From Fuscovulum sp. (GTDB taxonomy: Bacteria > Pseudomonadota > Alphaproteobacteria > Rhodobacterales > Rhodobacteraceae), in NCBI GenBank assembly GCA_035192965.1, contig CP136571.1:2314501-2378500 (forward strand): DNA of 64,000 nucleotides. Direction: 5' to 3'. The translations under genes were made by a program, and so were the position numbers. Shown piece after piece: positions 18,726 to 26,646 of the stretch; within the stretch, counting starts at the first letter, position 1, and each line of letters starts with the position of its first letter. The notes beneath the pieces were generated by a model, which did not search any database, was not told the DNA's origin, and saw only the letters and a list, made by a program, of their open reading frames with translations.

Positions 18726-18860
18726 TCAGATCGCGGCCCAGTCGCGGAAGATCGGGGTGGACCCTTGCTGTTGGGTGGACCCTTGGGATTGGTCTTGCTG
18801 CTGCGTGGGCGTGTTGCTGCCGCCCTGTTGCTGCGTGGTGGTGTTCGGTTTCTTGGCCAT
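18726..18860 (-). CDS. Gln/Thr-rich 44-aa hypothetical protein
   Basis: A 44-residue frame starting MAKKPNTTTQQQ, with three to four QQQ clusters separated by G/S/T (GGSNTP, DQSQGST, GSTP), and ending in PIFRDWAAI. No fold or family is recognised; the composition suggests disorder. Evidence for a real gene is the ATG preceded by AGGAAAG (close spacing), the regular repeat pattern, and a perfect 12-bp hairpin 33 bp after the stop codon. An open extension upstream to 19067 has no coding character. It could also be a non-translated transcript. Confidence 0.45.
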   Translation of the reverse strand: MAKKPNTTTQQQGGSNTPTQQQDQSQGSTQQQGSTPIFRDWAAI

Positions 18861-19032
18861 CTTTCCTGCTCGCTCCGGCTCTGGTCTGAAATCGCTTCTG
18901 CAAGAGTTGTGCGCGGGAAAAGACCGGGACAAGACGCAAGCATGACGATTTTGCGACGCGCTACAGGGGATGTGCGACATTTGCAACAGGTTCCGTGGCT
19001 TAGCCCGCAAATCCCTGCGCACGTTCGCGCGA

Positions 19033-19233
19033 TCAGCCGATCTGCGTGGCGGGAAAGCCCACTTCATCTAGGGCAAGGATCAGGGATTCGGGGCTGGCCG
19101 TGCCTGTCGTCGTGGCCGTCCGGGCGGCCAGATCGACCGTCACCTCGCCCGCATCGGCCAGCGATGTCAGCGCGGTTTCGACCGATGTCTTGCAATGGCC
19201 GCAGGTCATGTCGGGGATGGAAAGAAGGGTCAC
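19033..19233 (-). CDS. copZ: Copper chaperone, heavy-metal-associated domain
   Basis: A 66-residue HMA-domain protein with the metal-binding motif MTCGHC (M-x-C-x-x-C) near its N-terminus and the babbab ferredoxin-like pattern, ending ILALDEVGFPATQIG. It would carry Cu(I) in the cytoplasm and deliver it to CopA. The start is GTG 19233, with AGGA 8 bases upstream; the long upstream open frame to 19569 overlaps copA antisense and is not coding. It is divergent from copA. Its own CueR-type promoter lies at 19262-19292 (spacer length uncertain). Confidence 0.88.
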   Translation of the reverse strand: MTLLSIPDMTCGHCKTSVETALTSLADAGEVTVDLAARTATTTGTASPESLILALDEVGFPATQIG

Positions 19234-19261
19234 GGGTTTGGTCCTTTGGTTGGCTGCTTGA

Positions 19262-19292
19262 TATGTGGGGGTTCCTGTAACGGGAAGGTCAA
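19262..19292 (-). promoter_or_regulatory. CueR-type operator/promoter for copZ
   Basis: On the minus strand: -35 TTGACC (19292-19287), then the dyad CCTTCC-N7-GGAACC (19288-19270) sitting in an overlong spacer before a CACATA/ACATAT -10. Overlapping the dyad with a 19-20 bp spacer is the hallmark of MerR-family activators. It closely resembles the copA site at 19329-19358. Confidence 0.78.
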
Positions 19293-19328
19293 GGGTGGAA
19301 CTGACATAAAGGTTTTTGGGGGCGGGGA

Positions 19329-19358
19329 TTGACCTTCCCTTTACTGGAAGGATTACAT
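19329..19358 (+). promoter_or_regulatory. CueR-type operator/promoter for copA
   Basis: -35 TTGACC (19329-19334), a perfect dyad CCTTCC (19333-19338) / GGAAGG (19346-19351) with a 7-base centre, and a -10 TTACAT near 19353-19358. The dyad lies inside the spacer, as expected for CueR, and is 24 bp upstream of the copA start codon. The regulator is encoded downstream at 21838-22233. Confidence 0.85.
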
Positions 19359-19381
19359 GGGGTGGTGGAAGGAGTCTTTCC

Positions 19382-21841
19382 ATGACCCAAGCTGCCCTTG
19401 CCACCGCTGCCCCCGCCACTGCTTCTGCCGCCCCCGCTGCCGGGGCCGACCCGGCCCGGCAGGCGCGATTCCGGCTGGAGGGGATGACCTGCGCCTCCTG
19501 CGTTCTGCGCGCCGAACGCGTTCTGACGGCCCTGCCGGGTGTGACGCGGGCAGTGGTGAACCTCTCCACCGAAACGGCGGATGTGGCCTATGCCAGCCCG
19601 GCCGCACCGGCGGCCATGGCGGCGGCGCTTGCCAAGGCCGGGTATCCGGCGCGCGAGACGACGGTGGTTCTGGACGTGGACGGGATGACCTGTGCCGCCT
19701 GCACTGGGCGGGTGGAGCGGGTGCTGCGGGCGCAACCCGGGGTGAAGGAGGCGGTCGCCAATCTGGCGCTGCGCCGCGCCACGGTGACGCTGTGGGAAGG
19801 TGGGGCCGGGGCCGAGGTGCTGGCCGCCGCCGTTACCCGCGCGGGCTATGAGGCGCGGGCGGCAAGCGAGGCAGCGCCGCATGATCCGAAGGTGGAATTG
19901 CGGGCGCTGGCGCGGGATACGGGGATTGCGGCGGCGCTGACCCTGCCGGTCTTTGTGGCCGAGATGGGCGGGCACCTTTACCCGCCTTTTCATCACTGGC
20001 TGATGGGGCTGGTGGGAACGCAGGCGCTGTGGATCGCGCAGTTCGTGCTGGTGACGCTGGTGCTGCTGGGGCCGGGGCGGCGGTTTCTGGTCAAGGGCTG
20101 GCCCGCGCTGCTGCGCGGCGCGCCCGACATGAATTCGCTGGTGGCGGTGGGCACGGGTGCGGCCTGGGCCTATTCCACGCTGGTCACCTTTGCGCCGGGG
20201 TTGTTCCCCGATGCGGCACGGGCGGTGTATTTCGAGGCGGCGGCGGTGATCGTGGTGCTGATCCTTTTGGGTCGCACGCTGGAGGCGCGGGCGCGCGGGC
20301 GTGCCGGGGCGGCCATTGCGCGGCTTGTCGGCTTGCAGCCCAAGGTGGCGCGGCTGGAAGACGGGGCCGAGGTGCCGGTGGCATCGTTGGTGCCGGGGAT
20401 GCGCGTTCTGGTGCGGCCTGGGGAGCGGGTGGCAGTGGATGGCGTGGTCATTTCCGGCGCGTCAGCGGTGGATGAGGCGATGCTGACGGGTGAGCCGGTT
20501 CCGGTGGCCAAGGGCGCGGGTGACGCGGTGACGGGCGGCACGATCAACGGCACCGGCGCGCTGGTGGTCGAGGTGCGGCAGGTGGGCGCGGCCACGGTGC
20601 TGGCGCGGATTTTGGCGATGGTGGAAGAGGCGCAGGGCACCAAACTGCCGGTGCAGGCGCTGGTGGACCGGGTGACGCTGTGGTTCGTGCCGGCTGTGAT
20701 GGGCATAGCGGTGCTGGCGGCGGTGGGCTGGCTTGTGGCCGGGCAGGGGGTGGCGCAGGCTTTGGTGGCTGGGGTTTCGGTGCTGATCATCGCCTGTCCT
20801 TGTGCGATGGGGCTGGCGACGCCGGTTTCCATCCTTGTCGGGTCAGGCCGGGCGGCGGAACTGGGGGTGCTGTTCCGCAAGGGTGAGGCGTTGCAACGGC
20901 TGGCCGAGGTGCAGGTGGTGGCCTTTGACAAGACCGGCACGCTGACGCTGGGCCGCCCGGTGGTGACCGATATGCTGGGGGATGACGCGATGCTTGCGCA
21001 GGCGGCGGCGGTCGAGGCAGGGTCAGAACACCCGCTCGCCGCGGCTGTGCTGGCCGAGGCGGCGGCGCGCGGGCTGGACCTGCCTTCGGCTGAGCGGTTC
21101 GAGGCCGTGCCGGGCTATGGCGCGCGGGCGACGGTCGGCGGCGCGGTGGTTGCAGTCGGATCGGCGCGGATGTTTGGCGTGGTACCTGACGATTTGGCGC
21201 GGGCGGCAGAGGTCTGGGCGGGCGAGGGAAAGGGGTTGTTGTTCGTCGGCGATGCGGATCAGGCGGGCGGGGTGATCGCTGTGGCGGACCCGCTGAAACC
21301 ATCGGCCGTGGAAGCGTTGCGCGCGCTGGAGCGGTTGGGGCTGCGCGTTGCGATGGTTACGGGCGACAATGCGGTGACGGCGGCGGCCATCGGGGCGCGG
21401 CTGGGCCTGAGTGACGTGCAGGCAGGCGTTTTGCCGGGTGGTAAGGCCGATGCGGTGCGCGCCATGGGCGACAGCGTCGCCTTTGTGGGCGACGGCATCA
21501 ACGATGCGCCCGCGCTGGCGGCGGCAGAGGTGGGGCTGGCGATGGGGACCGGCACGGATGTGGCGATTGAGGCGGGGGACGTGGTGCTGATGTCGGGCGA
21601 TCCGCAGGGGGTGGCGGATGCGGTGATCGTGGCGCGCGCCACGATGCGAAACATCAAGCAGAACCTGATCTGGGCCTTTGGCTATAATGCTGCGCTGATC
21701 CCGGTGGCGGCGGGTCTGCTGGTGCCCTTTGGCGGGCCGCAGCTTTCGCCCATGCTGGCGGCGGGGGCGATGGCGCTGTCTTCGGTTTTTGTGCTGAGCA
21801 ATGCGTTGCGGTTGAAACGGGTGCGGGGGGTGAGGGGATGA
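19382..21841 (+). CDS. copA: Cu(I)-translocating P1B-type ATPase
   Basis: An 819-residue copper exporter of the inner membrane. Two N-terminal HMA domains carry MTCASC and MTCAAC. The transmembrane metal site is CPC at residues 472-474 ([13 protein letters not shown]), diagnostic of Cu/Ag transport. The phosphorylated aspartate is D516 in [19 protein letters not shown] (the HP motif) and [11 protein letters not shown] follow. Start ATG 19382 is preceded by GGAAGGAG. A short Ala-rich leader precedes the first HMA domain. It overlaps cueR by 4 bases (ATGA), so the regulator is made with the pump. Silver transport is also possible. Confidence 0.96.
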   Translation: MTQAALATAAPATASAAPAAGADPARQARFRLEGMTCASCVLRAERVLTALPGVTRAVVNLSTETADVAYASPAAPAAMAAALAKAGYPARETTVVLDVDGMTCAACTGRVERVLRAQPGVKEAVANLALRRATVTLWEGGAGAEVLAAAVTRAGYEARAASEAAPHDPKVELRALARDTGIAAALTLPVFVAEMGGHLYPPFHHWLMGLVGTQALWIAQFVLVTLVLLGPGRRFLVKGWPALLRGAPDMNSLVAVGTGAAWAYSTLVTFAPGLFPDAARAVYFEAAAVIVVLILLGRTLEARARGRAGAAIARLVGLQPKVARLEDGAEVPVASLVPGMRVLVRPGERVAVDGVVISGASAVDEAMLTGEPVPVAKGAGDAVTGGTINGTGALVVEVRQVGAATVLARILAMVEEAQGTKLPVQALVDRVTLWFVPAVMGIAVLAAVGWLVAGQGVAQALVAGVSVLIIACPCAMGLATPVSILVGSGRAAELGVLFRKGEALQRLAEVQVVAFDKTGTLTLGRPVVTDMLGDDAMLAQAAAVEAGSEHPLAAAVLAEAAARGLDLPSAERFEAVPGYGARATVGGAVVAVGSARMFGVVPDDLARAAEVWAGEGKGLLFVGDADQAGGVIAVADPLKPSAVEALRALERLGLRVAMVTGDNAVTAAAIGARLGLSDVQAGVLPGGKADAVRAMGDSVAFVGDGINDAPALAAAEVGLAMGTGTDVAIEAGDVVLMSGDPQGVADAVIVARATMRNIKQNLIWAFGYNAALIPVAAGLLVPFGGPQLSPMLAAGAMALSSVFVLSNALRLKRVRGVRG

Positions 21842-22233
21842 ACATCAAGGATGTGGCCGAACGGTCGGGGCTGCCTGCCAAGACAATCCGTTACTATGAA
21901 GAGATCGGCCTGATCCGCCCCTTGCGCGGGGCGAACGGCTATCGCGCCTTTCGCGAAAGCGATCTGCACAAGCTGGCCTTTCTGGCGCGGGCGCGCGGGT
22001 TGGGCTTTACCATCGAGGAATGCCGCAAGCTGCTGGCGCTTTATGAGGATCGCGCGCGGGCCAGCGCCGATGTAAAAGCCTTGGCCGAGCAGCATCTGGC
22101 CGACATGGACCGCAAGATCGCCGAATTGCGGGCGATGCAGGCGACGCTGCGCGATTTGGTGGCCAGTTGCGCCGGGGATCAGCGCCCGGATTGCCCGATC
22201 CTGACGGGGTTGGCAGGCGCGGAGTGTTGCTGA
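21838..22233 (+). CDS. cueR: Cu(I)-responsive MerR-family regulator
   Basis: A 131-residue MerR regulator. The N-terminal winged helix is [22 protein letters not shown] with [11 protein letters not shown] long dimerisation helix follows, then a metal loop with Cys111 and Cys119 in the CueR spacing (C-x7-C, then P) and a terminal CC pair. Those two cysteines bind Cu(I), Ag(I) or Au(I) in CueR. It likely activates both copA and copZ through the dyads at 19262-19292 and 19329-19358. It is translationally coupled to copA by ATGA, which gives positive autoregulation through readthrough from the copA promoter. Confidence 0.93.
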   Translation: MNIKDVAERSGLPAKTIRYYEEIGLIRPLRGANGYRAFRESDLHKLAFLARARGLGFTIEECRKLLALYEDRARASADVKALAEQHLADMDRKIAELRAMQATLRDLVASCAGDQRPDCPILTGLAGAECC

Positions 22234-22290
22234 GGGGGTTCAAGCTGCGCCCGGCCCGTGCAAGGGTGGCCGCGCAATGCGGAGGCATCC

Positions 22291-23358
22291 ATGACCGATC
22301 TTATCCCGGTGTTCGACGGCCATAACGATATTCTATACCGTCTGTTGATGAACCCTGCCGCGCGTGAGGCGATCTGGCTGACCGGAGAAGGCAAGGGCCA
22401 TCTGGACCTGCCGCGCATGAAGGCGGGCGGCTTTGCGGGCGGGCTTTTTGCGATCTATGTGCCAACGCCCAGCACGGTGGATGCGCATGCGATCGAGGCG
22501 CTGATGGACCGCCCGCCCTATGCGGTGGACCTTCCGGGGCAATTGCCGCTGGGGCCAAGCCAGGTAGTCGCGCTGGAGCAGGCGGGGCATCTGTTGTGGA
22601 TGGCGCGGGCATCGGACGGGGCGTTCCGCCTGTGCCGGACAGCGGGTGAGATCGAGGCCGCGCGGGCGCAAGGGGTGATCGCCGGTGTCATGCATATGGA
22701 AGGGGCCGAGGCGATCGATCCCGGCTGCGATGCGCTGCATGCCTTTCACGCGATCGGATTGCGGTCGCTGGGGCCGGTCTGGAGCCGGCCAACCGTCTTT
22801 GGCCATGGGGTGCCATTCCGCTTTCCCGGCACGCCCGATACCGGGCCGGGGCTGACCGAGGCCGGCGCGCGACTGGTGCGGGAATGCAATGCACTGAAGA
22901 TCCTGATCGATCTGAGCCATCTGAACGAAAAGGGCTTTGACGATGTGGCGCGGCTGTCCGATGCGCCGCTGGTGGCCAGCCATTCCAACGCCCATGCGGT
23001 GACACCGTCGAGCCGAAATCTGACGGATCGGCAGCTGGACATGATCCGCGAACGGGGCGGGCTGGTGGGCTTGAATTTTGCCACGGTCTTCCTGCGCCCG
23101 GATGGGCGGCGCGACCCCAATATGGGCTGGGAGGCCGTGCTGCAGCATCTGGATCACCTGATCGGGCGGCTGGGCGAAGATCACGTCGGGTTCGGATCGG
23201 ATTTCGATGGCGCGACCGTGCCGCAAGGCATCACCGATGTGGCAGGCCTGCCACGTCTGATCGATGCGCTGCGTGCGCATGGCTATGGCGAAGACCTGAT
23301 CCGCAAACTGGCATGGGACAATTGGCTGGCTGTCCTGCGGCGGACCTGGGGGCAGTGA
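22291..23358 (+). CDS. Dipeptidase, M19 (renal/membrane dipeptidase) family
   Basis: A 355-residue metallopeptidase. VFDGHNDILYRLL near the N-terminus provides the D-G-H-x-D metal ligands. GVMHMEGAEAI and LIDLSHLNEKGFDDV add ligands, and ASHSNAHAVTPSSRNLTDRQ plus HVGFGSDFDGATVPQGI are family signatures. It hydrolyses dipeptides, including D-amino-acid dipeptides. No signal peptide is visible, so it is probably cytoplasmic. GGAGG precedes ATG 22291 with 5-base spacing; an ATG at 22258 is less likely. A hairpin follows the stop codon at 23366-23384. There is no obvious functional tie to cueR upstream or to the regulator downstream. Confidence 0.93.
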   Translation: MTDLIPVFDGHNDILYRLLMNPAAREAIWLTGEGKGHLDLPRMKAGGFAGGLFAIYVPTPSTVDAHAIEALMDRPPYAVDLPGQLPLGPSQVVALEQAGHLLWMARASDGAFRLCRTAGEIEAARAQGVIAGVMHMEGAEAIDPGCDALHAFHAIGLRSLGPVWSRPTVFGHGVPFRFPGTPDTGPGLTEAGARLVRECNALKILIDLSHLNEKGFDDVARLSDAPLVASHSNAHAVTPSSRNLTDRQLDMIRERGGLVGLNFATVFLRPDGRRDPNMGWEAVLQHLDHLIGRLGEDHVGFGSDFDGATVPQGITDVAGLPRLIDALRAHGYGEDLIRKLAWDNWLAVLRRTWGQ

Positions 23359-23365
23359 AAGGGAC

Positions 23366-23384
23366 GATTTTTCTGCGAAAAATC
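23366..23384 (+). terminator. Dispersed hairpin, candidate terminator
   Basis: GATTTTTC-TGC-GAAAAATC forms a perfect 8-bp stem 8 bp after the dipeptidase stop codon and before the convergent regulator gene. The same 23-base string occurs at 60811-60833, so this is a repeated element. It lacks a T-run after the stem on the plus strand. Confidence 0.6.
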
Positions 23385-23407
23385 AGGGCTATCCGGCAAA
23401 ATCTGGT

Positions 23408-23842
23408 TCAGGCGACCTTGAGTAGGTCGCGCAGCGGGTGATTGTCGTGCACCAGATCAAACAGGGTTACGCGGTCCAGTTCCGCATAAAAGGCGCGCAG
23501 GGCATCGGCCAGAACGCCCTTCAACCGGCAGCAAGCAACGAGGGGGCAGGTGCAATCATCCCCCGAAAAGCATTCGGTGAAGGGCAGCACCGCCTCGAAT
23601 TCGCGGAACACCGCGCCGACGGTGATCTCTTCCGGCGGATGGCCCAGCATCAGCCCACCCGCGCGGCCCCGCACCGTGTGGAGGTATTTCTTTTGCGCCA
23701 GAAGGTGAATCACCTGTGCGAGGTGGTTCTCAGAAGCGTTGCAGGCGGCGGCCACTTCGGACTTTCGCACGATGCGGCCCGGATTGACGGCGCAGAACAT
23801 CAAGGTGCGCATGGCAAGGTTGGTCCGTGTGGTGAGTCTCAT
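23408..23842 (-). CDS. Rrf2-family regulator, NsrR-like
   Basis: A 144-residue Rrf2-type winged-helix protein. RLTTRTNLAMRTLMF begins the DNA-binding domain, and HLAQVIHLLAQKKYLHTVRGRAGG is the recognition and wing region. Five cysteines lie at 91, 97, 99, 104 and 105 in ECFSGDDCTCPLVACCRLKG, which fits the NsrR-type iron-sulfur ligand pattern ending in ACCRLKG. NsrR proteins sense nitric oxide through this cluster. No nitric-oxide gene lies nearby, so the target is open. GGAG lies 7 bases before ATG 23842. It is divergent from glgP across 374 bp. Confidence 0.82.
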   Translation of the reverse strand: MRLTTRTNLAMRTLMFCAVNPGRIVRKSEVAAACNASENHLAQVIHLLAQKKYLHTVRGRAGGLMLGHPPEEITVGAVFREFEAVLPFTECFSGDDCTCPLVACCRLKGVLADALRAFYAELDRVTLFDLVHDNHPLRDLLKVA

Positions 23843-24216
23843 CCGCGCTCTCCGGGTTGAACTGGTCTGGTTCTGACGCCAAAGATTTATGCAGGACGCA
23901 GCTTGTGTGACATGATCCAGATCAGATTGCCTGTGTTTATTGGCCCGCTGCGGGGAATCGGCAAACCGGGTTAGTCTGTGCCGATCATGGCGGTTGCTTC
24001 TTGCGATGCGGGGTCGTTCAAATCGCTTTGGAGAAAAGAAATGCTGAATAGAAAGAGCTTTTCATAAGGTCGTTGCCAACTTTAGCGATAACATTTAAAC
24101 CGTTTTGAAAGAGGTTGCGCCCACGCCTGACCTGCCTGTTCCGGATGGTGTTGCTTGACGCCCCTTCCGCGCAGCTTAGGGTTGGTCCGTGGCGACATCA
24201 TGCGGAAAATAGTGAC
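23843..24216. other. 374-bp intergenic region between the Rrf2-family gene and glgP
   Basis: This gap separates the divergent Rrf2 regulator and the glycogen operon. It becomes AT-rich at about 24025-24105, unlike its surroundings, which suggests the glg promoter and leader. Inside lies an 8-codon open frame (24041-24067) with a good GGAG site. I could not place -35/-10 boxes with confidence, and no convincing operator was identified. Confidence 0.5.
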
Positions 24217-26610
24217 GTGAACGATCTGAGCCTGACCCCGAACCTTCTGGCAGCCGATGTCGCGCGACATCTGACCTTCACACTGGGCAAGGATGCGCCC
24301 AATGCATCGGTCTATGACTGGCGCATGGCGCTGTCCTTTGCGATCCGCGACCGTATCGTGGAGCCATGGTTCGCCTCTACCCGGCGCACCTGGGCCGAGG
24401 ATCGCAAGCGCGTCTATTACCTGTCGATGGAATTCCTGATCGGGCGGCTTCTGGAAGATGCCACCACCAATCTGGGTCTGCGCGACATCGCCGAAGAGGC
24501 GATGGCCGGGTTCGGGCAGGATTTCCGCAAGATTGTTGAAGACGAGCCTGATGCTGCATTGGGCAATGGCGGGCTGGGGCGGCTTGCGGCCTGCTTCATG
24601 GAAAGCATGGCGACGCTGGGCTGCCCCGCCTATGGCTATGGCATCCGTTATGAGCATGGCCTGTTCCGCCAGCGGTTCGAGTTCGGGCAGCAGGTGGAAA
24701 CACCCGAGGATTGGCTGAACCAGGCCCATCCGTGGGAATTCGCGCGGCCCGAAAGCGCGTATACCATTCCGTTCAAGGGCCATATCGAAACCCGCGACGG
24801 GCGCGAAGTCTGGGTGCCCGGCGAAACCGTGCTGGCCGAGGCGCATGACACGCCGGTGATCGGCTGGCAGGGGAAATGGGCCAATACTCTGCGCCTTTGG
24901 GCGGCGAAGCCCACGACGATGTTCGATCTGGAGCGGTTCAACCGCGGGGATTACGCCGCTGCGGCCGAGCCCGAGGCGCTGGCGCGTACGCTGAGCCGCG
25001 TGCTTTACCCGGATGACACCACCTATCAGGGCAAGGAGTTGCGGCTGAAACAGGAATTCTTCCTGACCTCGGCCGCATTGCAGGACATTCTGCGCCGCTA
25101 TCTGGCGCGGCACAGCAATCTGGCCGACCTGCCCAAGCATGTGGCGATCCAGATGAACGACACCCATCCAGCGATTGCGGGGCCGGAACTGATCCGCCTG
25201 CTGGTGGATGAGCATGGCATGGCCTTTGAGGATGCGCTGGAGACGGCGCGGGGATGCCTTGGCTATACCAACCACACCTTGCTGCCCGAGGCGCTGGAGC
25301 GTTGGGCGACATTCACCTTCGGCAATGTGCTGCCGCGCCATATGCAGATCGTCGAACGTATCGACAGCTGGCACCGCCGCACATATCCGTCGCGCCCACA
25401 TTATGTGGGCATTGTGAAGCACCATGAGGTGCGGATGGGCGAGTTGGCCTTTGTCATGGCGCATAAGGTGAATGGCGTGTCGGCGCTGCATTCGGACCTT
25501 GTGAAGAAGAACCTGTTCCCTGAACTGCACCGCCTGCACCCCGGACGGATCATCAACCAGACGAATGGTGTCACGCCGCGTCGCTGGCTGAAAATGGCCA
25601 ACCGCCCGCTGGCGGGCCTGATCACCGAAACCATCGGCGAAGGCTGGGAGGCCGATCTGGATCGGCTGCGCGGGCTGGAGCCGCATATCGCGGGCAAGCC
25701 ATTCCGCGATGCCTTTGCCGGGGCGAAGCGCGCCAACAAGGTGGCGCTGGCGAATTGGATCGCGTCCGATTGCGGGGTGAAGGTAAGCCCTGATGCGCTG
25801 TTCGATGTGCAGATCAAACGCATCCACGAATACAAGCGCCAGCTTTTGAACATTCTGGAAACCATCGCGCATTGGAACCGGATCCGGTCCAACCCCAAGG
25901 CCAACTGGGTGCCGCGGGTCAAGATTTTCGGCGGCAAATCCGCGCCCGGCTATGCGGTGGCGAAGGAAATCATCCATCTGATCAATGACGTGGCTTGGGT
26001 CGTGAACAACGATCCTGTCACCGGCGATCTGCTGAAGATCATCTATCCGGCCAATTATAACGTCAGCATGGCCGAACGGTTGGTGCCTGCCGCCGACCTG
26101 TCAGAGCAGATTTCGACGGCCGGGAAAGAGGCCAGCGGCACCGGCAACATGAAGTTCATGATGAACGGCGCGCCGACCATTGGCACGCTGGACGGGGCCA
26201 ACGTCGAGATTCTGCAAGAGGTCGGGGCCGAGAACTTTTTCCTATTCGGCCTGACGGCGGAAGAGGTGATGAAGCGGCGCGAAGACCCGGATCATTCGCG
26301 CAAGGCCATCGAGGCGAGCCAGACCCTGCAGGATGTTTTGCAGATGATCGCCGAAGGGCGGTTCTCGCCGGATCACGTGGATCGCTATCACGGGTTGGTG
26401 CATCGCATCTGGCACCATGACTATTTCCTTGTGGCGGCGGATTTCGATGCCTTCCACGCGGCGCAGGGCGAGGTGGACCGCGCCTATGCGGACCAGGATC
26501 GTTGGGTAACGATGGCGGCGATGAACACGGCGCGATCGGGTTTCTTTTCATCGGACCGTACGATCCGCAGCTATATGGATGACATATGGGGGGTCACTTC
26601 GGCCCTGTGA
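24217..26610 (+). CDS. glgP: Glycogen/alpha-glucan phosphorylase
   Basis: A 797-residue GT35 phosphorylase that releases glucose-1-phosphate from glycogen ends. The PLP-binding lysine is K646 in EASGTGNMKFMMNGAPT. YYLSMEFLIGRLL, GNGGLGRLAACFMESMA, YGYGIRYEHGLFRQ and MNDTHPAIAGPEL are all standard. GTG 24217 gives the expected length; earlier in-frame ATG codons exist at 24115 and 24145, but the added residues look non-coding. First gene of glgP-glgB-glgC-glgA-glgX-pgm. Confidence 0.95.
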   Translation: MNDLSLTPNLLAADVARHLTFTLGKDAPNASVYDWRMALSFAIRDRIVEPWFASTRRTWAEDRKRVYYLSMEFLIGRLLEDATTNLGLRDIAEEAMAGFGQDFRKIVEDEPDAALGNGGLGRLAACFMESMATLGCPAYGYGIRYEHGLFRQRFEFGQQVETPEDWLNQAHPWEFARPESAYTIPFKGHIETRDGREVWVPGETVLAEAHDTPVIGWQGKWANTLRLWAAKPTTMFDLERFNRGDYAAAAEPEALARTLSRVLYPDDTTYQGKELRLKQEFFLTSAALQDILRRYLARHSNLADLPKHVAIQMNDTHPAIAGPELIRLLVDEHGMAFEDALETARGCLGYTNHTLLPEALERWATFTFGNVLPRHMQIVERIDSWHRRTYPSRPHYVGIVKHHEVRMGELAFVMAHKVNGVSALHSDLVKKNLFPELHRLHPGRIINQTNGVTPRRWLKMANRPLAGLITETIGEGWEADLDRLRGLEPHIAGKPFRDAFAGAKRANKVALANWIASDCGVKVSPDALFDVQIKRIHEYKRQLLNILETIAHWNRIRSNPKANWVPRVKIFGGKSAPGYAVAKEIIHLINDVAWVVNNDPVTGDLLKIIYPANYNVSMAERLVPAADLSEQISTAGKEASGTGNMKFMMNGAPTIGTLDGANVEILQEVGAENFFLFGLTAEEVMKRREDPDHSRKAIEASQTLQDVLQMIAEGRFSPDHVDRYHGLVHRIWHHDYFLVAADFDAFHAAQGEVDRAYADQDRWVTMAAMNTARSGFFSSDRTIRSYMDDIWGVTSAL

Positions 26611-26646
26611 CGGGCCGGGGTGGCGCTCTTTGGGAGGGGGGCAGCC

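Noticed and set aside
24082..25977. A long antisense open frame opposite glgP (about 631 codons)
   Set aside because: Shadow of a GC-rich gene. No motif, no start signal; glgP has clear catalytic residues.
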